From contig JBLNDG010000253.1 in assembly GCA_050261415.1 (NCBI GenBank), positions 1-8,549 on the forward strand: a DNA stretch of 8,549 bases. Direction: 5' to 3'. Shown here one piece after another: positions 4,660 to 8,549 of the stretch. Origin of the DNA: JBLNDG01 sp050261415. GTDB taxonomy: Bacteria > Bacillota > Clostridia > Lutisporales > Lutisporaceae. Both the position numbers and the translations under genes were made by a program. Each line of letters opens with the position of its first letter. Within the stretch, counting starts at the first letter, position 1. A model generated the notes under the pieces. That model saw nothing but the letters and a program-made list of their open reading frames with translations. It made no database searches and was not told the DNA's origin.

Positions 4660-4839
4660 ATGAAAAAGTATAAGGTTTCAGATTATTGGAATATGGGCAC
4701 ATCGATCGGCTTGTGTGCGGCGGTTGGAATTGTGCTGGGCACGCTGCTTCAAAATCTGGTTTTATGGCTTTGCGCCGGTGCTGGTATCGGAGCTGTTTTA
4801 GGAGCCGTAACCATGCAGTATAAAAAGAAAACAACATGA
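4660..4839 (+). CDS. Small glycine-rich two-helix membrane protein (59 aa)
   Basis: A short gene that length filters would miss. ATG 4660 has GAAGGGAT (4648-4655) just upstream, and the TGA at 4837-4839 overlaps the next start as ATGA. The protein starts MKKYKVSDYWNMGTSIGLCA. It has two hydrophobic segments, about residues 14-32 and 34-50, both with small residues at regular spacing (G-x-x-x-G patterns such as GAGIGAVLGA), and it ends in a basic tail YKKKTT. This is the form of a glycine-zipper membrane miniprotein. I know of no function for it. The overlap with the hydrolase gene suggests translational coupling, and so perhaps a physical or assembly partnership. It lies 30 bases after the DUF3021 stop, so it is in the same operon. 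Confidence 0.75.
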   Translation: MKKYKVSDYWNMGTSIGLCAAVGIVLGTLLQNLVLWLCAGAGIGAVLGAVTMQYKKKTT

Positions 4840-6311
4840 AGCGCATCATGAATATCTTCATAATCACAGCCTTTGCCATCACCTTCTTTGCGGCGGCTTC
4901 CCTTGTCCTGTATTTGCCTGACAGAAAAATAGGGCCCCATTCCTCAACGGAAGTATTTGCTGCTTACCTGGATTTAAGAGTTCCAAAGCTAATGAGGCTG
5001 TACGGAATACCGGGAGCCAGTATTGCCCTTGTTAGAGACGGGCGGATTGTATATACAGCGGCTTTCGGCTGCGCCAACCGAAAGTCCGGCAAAAAAATAA
5101 CGGCGGATATGCCAATGCGTGTTCAATCCATATCCAAATCGGTTACTGCGTGGGCTGTGCTGAAGCTGGTGGAGGAAGGAAAGCTGAATCTGGACGATCC
5201 TGCCGAAAAATACCTCAAGGACTGGAAGCTGCCTGCTTCATACTATCCGCCGAATAGTATGACGGTCAAGCAGCTCCTCTGTCATACCGCCGGATTGCCG
5301 CTTGGAGACGTTTTTACGCTCTACTCCCCGGATGAGGCTGTGCCTTCCCTGGAGGAAAGCCTGACCCATTCGGCAATCCTGTTTCAAATGCCGGGAAAAG
5401 GCTTTTCCTATTCCAATGTCGGGTATAACTTACTGGAGCTTATCATTGAGATGGTTACGGAAAGGGACTTTGCGGAATATATGAAAAACGAGGTTCTCCA
5501 TCCCCTCGGCATGTACCATTCGGATTTTGAATGGAGTGAAGAATCTCTGGCTTCTGCGCCCCTTGGATATACACTGGACGGTAAGCCGGTCTCGCCATAC
5601 CGATACCCTGAAAGGGCATCGGGAGGATTGATTGCTACGGTTGGGGACATCGCCCGTTTTTGCATCGCAGGGATGCCGGACTTTTCTGATCAGCAGGTGC
5701 TTGCACGTCCAGTCGTTGAACAGCTCTATTCTGCGCAGGCAGAAAGCCTTGGATTATATAGCGCAGTATTTGACGCCTACGGCTTTGGCTATTATACCGA
5801 GAGGCTTTCGGACGGAAAACTGGCGGTGTCCCATGGCGGGCAGGGAACAGGCTGGATGAGTCATTTCCATGCTGTACCTGAAACGGGAGACGCGATTGTA
5901 ATCTTAACAAACAGTCAGCGGAGCTGGCCGTTCATCTCCAGCCTCCTGAACGGATGGGCGCGGTGGTGTGGATTTTCTCCTCCCGGCATGACTTGCATCC
6001 TTTTGGGGGAGTGTTTATTATGGGGATTGATTGGCTTGACCACTGCAATAACTATCTGTCTTGCAGCGAAAGTTATCAGGAGAATTTCGGAGAGCAGCTT
6101 AAGGCTCATTCTTAAGCGGCTGAACATGGTGAAACCATCACGCATATTTAAAATGGGAATTTCCATCTCAATATTGTGTGTTTTGTGGTGGGCTTCTTGT
6201 CAAAAGTACTTGTTCCTTTCTGCAGTATTTCCGGTTTCATCGATATGGCTTGAGGTAAGCGCTGCCGTGTTTTCATTGATATTACTCATAGAATCTTTCT
6301 GTCAAGCATGA
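4836..6311 (+). CDS. Membrane-anchored serine hydrolase, beta-lactamase/PBP family (class C type)
   Basis: A 491-aa protein of the penicillin-recognising serine hydrolase family (PF00144 type: class C beta-lactamases, D-aminopeptidases, esterases, FmtA-like enzymes). The three active-site motifs are present in order: S98-I-S-K101 (catalytic serine and lysine), Y192-S-N194, and H333-G-G (in place of KTG, usual in this subgroup). Residues 5-26 form an N-terminal membrane anchor or uncleaved signal, so the catalytic domain (about 40-375) faces outside. Three more hydrophobic segments follow (about 385-411, 439-458, 470-488), a C-terminal membrane domain found in many Firmicute relatives. The substrate is probably a peptidoglycan or D-amino acid compound, but this cannot be read from the motifs. 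ATG 4836 overlaps the preceding stop; the local ribosome site is poor, so translation probably depends on the gene before. It is last in the LytTR operon. No clear terminator follows. Confidence 0.88.
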   Translation: MKRIMNIFIITAFAITFFAAASLVLYLPDRKIGPHSSTEVFAAYLDLRVPKLMRLYGIPGASIALVRDGRIVYTAAFGCANRKSGKKITADMPMRVQSISKSVTAWAVLKLVEEGKLNLDDPAEKYLKDWKLPASYYPPNSMTVKQLLCHTAGLPLGDVFTLYSPDEAVPSLEESLTHSAILFQMPGKGFSYSNVGYNLLELIIEMVTERDFAEYMKNEVLHPLGMYHSDFEWSEESLASAPLGYTLDGKPVSPYRYPERASGGLIATVGDIARFCIAGMPDFSDQQVLARPVVEQLYSAQAESLGLYSAVFDAYGFGYYTERLSDGKLAVSHGGQGTGWMSHFHAVPETGDAIVILTNSQRSWPFISSLLNGWARWCGFSPPGMTCILLGECLLWGLIGLTTAITICLAAKVIRRISESSLRLILKRLNMVKPSRIFKMGISISILCVLWWASCQKYLFLSAVFPVSSIWLEVSAAVFSLILLIESFCQA

Positions 6312-6510
6312 TTGCATCAATTTTATAGGTAAATTTATTTTCCGGATGTTTAGGTTAGGGATATTTTGGTGTTTTACTACTATGGCGGGAGTACGGAAAG
6401 GTGATGAAGCACTAATCTACATAAACCAATTTATCTGTAATAATAATCCGGTCTATTGACAAACTATATAAAGCTACAAAAATTGTGTTATGCAGGATAG
6501 GAGGATCTTT
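6312..6510. promoter_or_regulatory. Intergenic region with a tentative adhE promoter
   Basis: This 199-bp AT-rich gap separates the hydrolase operon from adhE. A perfect -35 hexamer TTGACA lies at 6456-6461, but the bases 16-18 further on (AAAAAT/AAAATT) are a poor -10, so the promoter is uncertain. TATATAAA (6465-6472) could be a -10 for a different, unseen -35. I looked for a Rex redox-repressor site (TTGTTAA-N4-TTAACAA type), common before clostridial adhE, and did not find a good one. No strong terminator hairpin for the upstream operon is present. Confidence 0.3.
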
Positions 6511-8549
6511 ATGTCCGAACAGGATAAAACTAACAGTGAAGTACCTGTTGTTATCGAAAAGCTGGTAGAGAATGGCAAGATGGCCTTAAAAGAAATGGTC
6601 AAATTAAACCAGGAGCAAGTAGACCACATTGTTAAAGAAATGGCCCTTGCTGGATTAGCTAACCATATGAGGCTGGCAAAATTGGCAATTGAAGAAACCC
6701 AGAGGGGAGTCTATGAAGATAAAATTATCAAAAACTTATTTGCTACTGAATACATTTACCACAGTATAAAATACGAAAAAACTGTAGGTATTATTAATGA
6801 AAATGAAGAAGAAGACTATTTTGATATTGCAGAACCAGTTGGTATTATTGCCGGTATTACACCGGTCACAAATCCTACATCAACTACATTATTTAAGTGC
6901 ATTATTGCAATGAAGACGAGAAACCCGATTATATTTGCTTTTCATCCCGGTTCACAGCAATGCAGTGCAGAGGCTGCCAGAATTGTACGAGATGCAGCTG
7001 TTAAAGCAGGAGCTCCGGAATACTGTATTCAATGGATAGAAAATCCCTCCATAGAAGCTACCCAGGCATTGATGAAAAATGATGGCATTTCTTTAATACT
7101 GGCCACAGGCGGCTCATCCATGGTCAAAGCAGCGTATAGTGCCGGAAAACCTGCGTTGGGAGTTGGTCCGGGTAATGTACCCTGTTATATAGAAAAAACA
7201 GCGGATATAAAGAGGGCGGTAACCGATTTAATTTTATCAAAAACCTTTGATAACGGTATGATTTGCGCCTCAGAGCAGGCGGTTATTATTGACAAGGATA
7301 TATACGAACCTGTTACGGAATATATGAAGAAACTCGGATGCTATTTTGTCAATGAAGAAGAAAGGGAAAGGCTGGAGAGTCTGGCTATTGATGAAAAGAA
7401 ATGTGCTATGAATCCGAAAATTGTGGGCAAATCTGCTGAAACCATAGCACAAATGGCGGAAATCAAGGTCCCGGAGGGTACAAAAATACTGGTTGCTGAA
7501 ATTGAAGGAGTAGGACCTGAATATCCTTTATCCAGGGAGAAATTATGTCCCATATTGGCCTGTTTTAAAGTGAACAATTCTGCTGAAGGTATTCAAAGAG
7601 CTGTGGAAATGGTTAATTTCGGAGGGTCTGGCCATTCTGCGGTTATCCATTCCAACGATGAATATGTAATCAACGAGTTTGCAGAGAGGGTAAACACCGG
7701 AAGAATTATTGTCAATCAGCCTTCCAGTCATGGGGCTATAGGGGACATATATAATACCAATATGCCTTCACTCACATTAGGCTGCGGCTCCTTTGGCAGA
7801 AATAGTACAACTGCCAATATCACTGCCGTAAATTTAATCAATAAGAAACGTGTGGCAAGGAGAAGGTACAATATGCAATGGTTTAAAATACCGGAGAAAA
7901 TCTATTTCCAACCTGGCTCTGTCCAGTACCTGTCAAAAATGCCCAATATCTCACGAGCTTTTATTGTTACGGATAAAGTAATGGTCAAACTGGGATATGT
8001 AGAAAAAGTCCTGTACCATTTGAGAAAACGTGAAGGCAGAAACTATGTGCATTCAGAGATTTTTGACAAGGTACAGCCAGACCCGACAGTTGATACAGTA
8101 AGAGAAGGTGTTATAGCGGCAGAAGCCTTTCAGCCTGATGTTATCATTGCTCTGGGAGGAGGATCGGCAATTGATGCCGCTAAAGCAATATGGTTATTTT
8201 ATGAACATCCTGAAACCGATTTTAATGATCTTCGTATGAAATTTATGGATATCCGCAAGAGAGTGTTTAAGTATCCTCCTCTAGGGAATAAAGCCAAATT
8301 GGTAGCTATTCCTACTACTTCGGGTACGGGTTCGGAAGTAACATCCTTTTCAGTAATAACAGACCCGGAAAAAGAAACGAAATATCCGCTGGCAGACTAC
8401 GAGCTAACACCGGACGTCGCCATTATTGACCCGGAATTTGTGCAATCAGTACCTGCATATGTTACAGCCGATACAGGGATGGATGTATTAACTCATGCAA
8501 TCGAAGCTTACGTATCGGTTATGGCATCGGACTACACAGACGGACTTGC
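6511..8549 (+). CDS. adhE: Bifunctional aldehyde/alcohol dehydrogenase AdhE (3' end beyond window)
   Basis: The first 679 codons of AdhE, a cytosolic fermentative enzyme of about 870 residues that reduces acetyl-CoA to acetaldehyde and then to ethanol with two NADH, and that assembles into helical filaments (spirosomes). The N-terminal aldehyde dehydrogenase half shows PVGIIAGITPVTNPTSTT, LATGGSSMVKAAYSAGKPALG-type cofactor loops and TFDNGMICASEQ with the catalytic Cys252. A linker near 450 leads to the iron-dependent alcohol dehydrogenase half: GGGSAIDAAKAIW (G549 onward), TTSGTGSEVT (around 605) and DVLTHAIEAYVS, where D658 and H662 are the first two iron ligands; the other two histidines lie beyond the edge. 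AGGAGG (6499-6504) is six bases before the ATG. The frame is open throughout. It is apparently not part of the LytTR operon. Confidence 0.95.
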   Translation, partial: MSEQDKTNSEVPVVIEKLVENGKMALKEMVKLNQEQVDHIVKEMALAGLANHMRLAKLAIEETQRGVYEDKIIKNLFATEYIYHSIKYEKTVGIINENEEEDYFDIAEPVGIIAGITPVTNPTSTTLFKCIIAMKTRNPIIFAFHPGSQQCSAEAARIVRDAAVKAGAPEYCIQWIENPSIEATQALMKNDGISLILATGGSSMVKAAYSAGKPALGVGPGNVPCYIEKTADIKRAVTDLILSKTFDNGMICASEQAVIIDKDIYEPVTEYMKKLGCYFVNEEERERLESLAIDEKKCAMNPKIVGKSAETIAQMAEIKVPEGTKILVAEIEGVGPEYPLSREKLCPILACFKVNNSAEGIQRAVEMVNFGGSGHSAVIHSNDEYVINEFAERVNTGRIIVNQPSSHGAIGDIYNTNMPSLTLGCGSFGRNSTTANITAVNLINKKRVARRRYNMQWFKIPEKIYFQPGSVQYLSKMPNISRAFIVTDKVMVKLGYVEKVLYHLRKREGRNYVHSEIFDKVQPDPTVDTVREGVIAAEAFQPDVIIALGGGSAIDAAKAIWLFYEHPETDFNDLRMKFMDIRKRVFKYPPLGNKAKLVAIPTTSGTGSEVTSFSVITDPEKETKYPLADYELTPDVAIIDPEFVQSVPAYVTADTGMDVLTHAIEAYVSVMASDYTDGL

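Noticed and set aside
6312..6510. A Rex repressor site before adhE
   Set aside because: No match to the TTGTTAA-N4-TTAACAA pattern was seen on reading the region, although such control is common for clostridial adhE.
1..8549. CRISPR array, rRNA or tRNA genes, replication origin
   Set aside because: No regularly spaced repeats, no conserved rRNA or complete tRNA structure, and no DnaA-box cluster were seen.

Overview
The window looks like an AT-rich Gram-positive anaerobe of the class Clostridia. The evidence is strong AGGAGG-type ribosome binding sites, a clostridial-style bifunctional aldehyde/alcohol dehydrogenase (AdhE), a LytTR regulator paired with a DUF3021 membrane protein, an IS256-family element and a CPBP-family membrane protein. 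No species can be named from the sequence alone.

Layout. (1) 1-222, minus strand: the 5' end of an IS256-family transposase and the outer end of that IS. (2) 238-738, minus strand: an intact GNAT acetyltransferase with a GTG start. Directly upstream lie fragments of a second GNAT gene and of an unidentified membrane protein. (3) About 740-1573 holds no intact gene. It contains gene debris, a probable terminator hairpin, a pair of direct repeats that may be an IS end, and a large imperfect inverted repeat. (4) 1521-1871: a MerR-type promoter with a 19-bp spacer drives a merR gene that is cut off after its DNA-binding half; a 115-bp fragment of the same IS end as at 1-222 follows. (5) 1987-2772: an intact CPBP-family (CAAX protease-like) membrane protein. 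(6) 2773-3210: debris, then a promoter and operator module and a collapsed LytTR gene. (7) 3211-3594: a small lipoprotein. (8) 3621-6311: a second copy of the same promoter module, followed by an apparent operon of LytTR regulator, DUF3021 membrane protein, a 59-aa glycine-rich membrane protein and a membrane-anchored serine hydrolase. (9) 6511 to the window end: AdhE, cut by the edge.

How the parts fit together. The two 90-bp modules (2999-3088 and 3621-3710; about 80% identical by hand count, no gaps) each carry a pair of TAAGTT-like half-sites 21 bp apart, 11 bp upstream of a -35 box, with a 16-bp spacer to TATACT. This is the geometry expected for activation by a LytTR protein. The simplest reading is a LytTR circuit that was duplicated. 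One copy's regulator gene has shrunk to a 21-codon relic while its promoter remains and probably drives the lipoprotein. The other copy is intact and drives the regulator, the DUF3021 partner and two cell-envelope proteins. The left third of the window is an IS-scarred, decaying region. AdhE at the right is ordinary fermentative metabolism (acetyl-CoA to ethanol) and appears unrelated.
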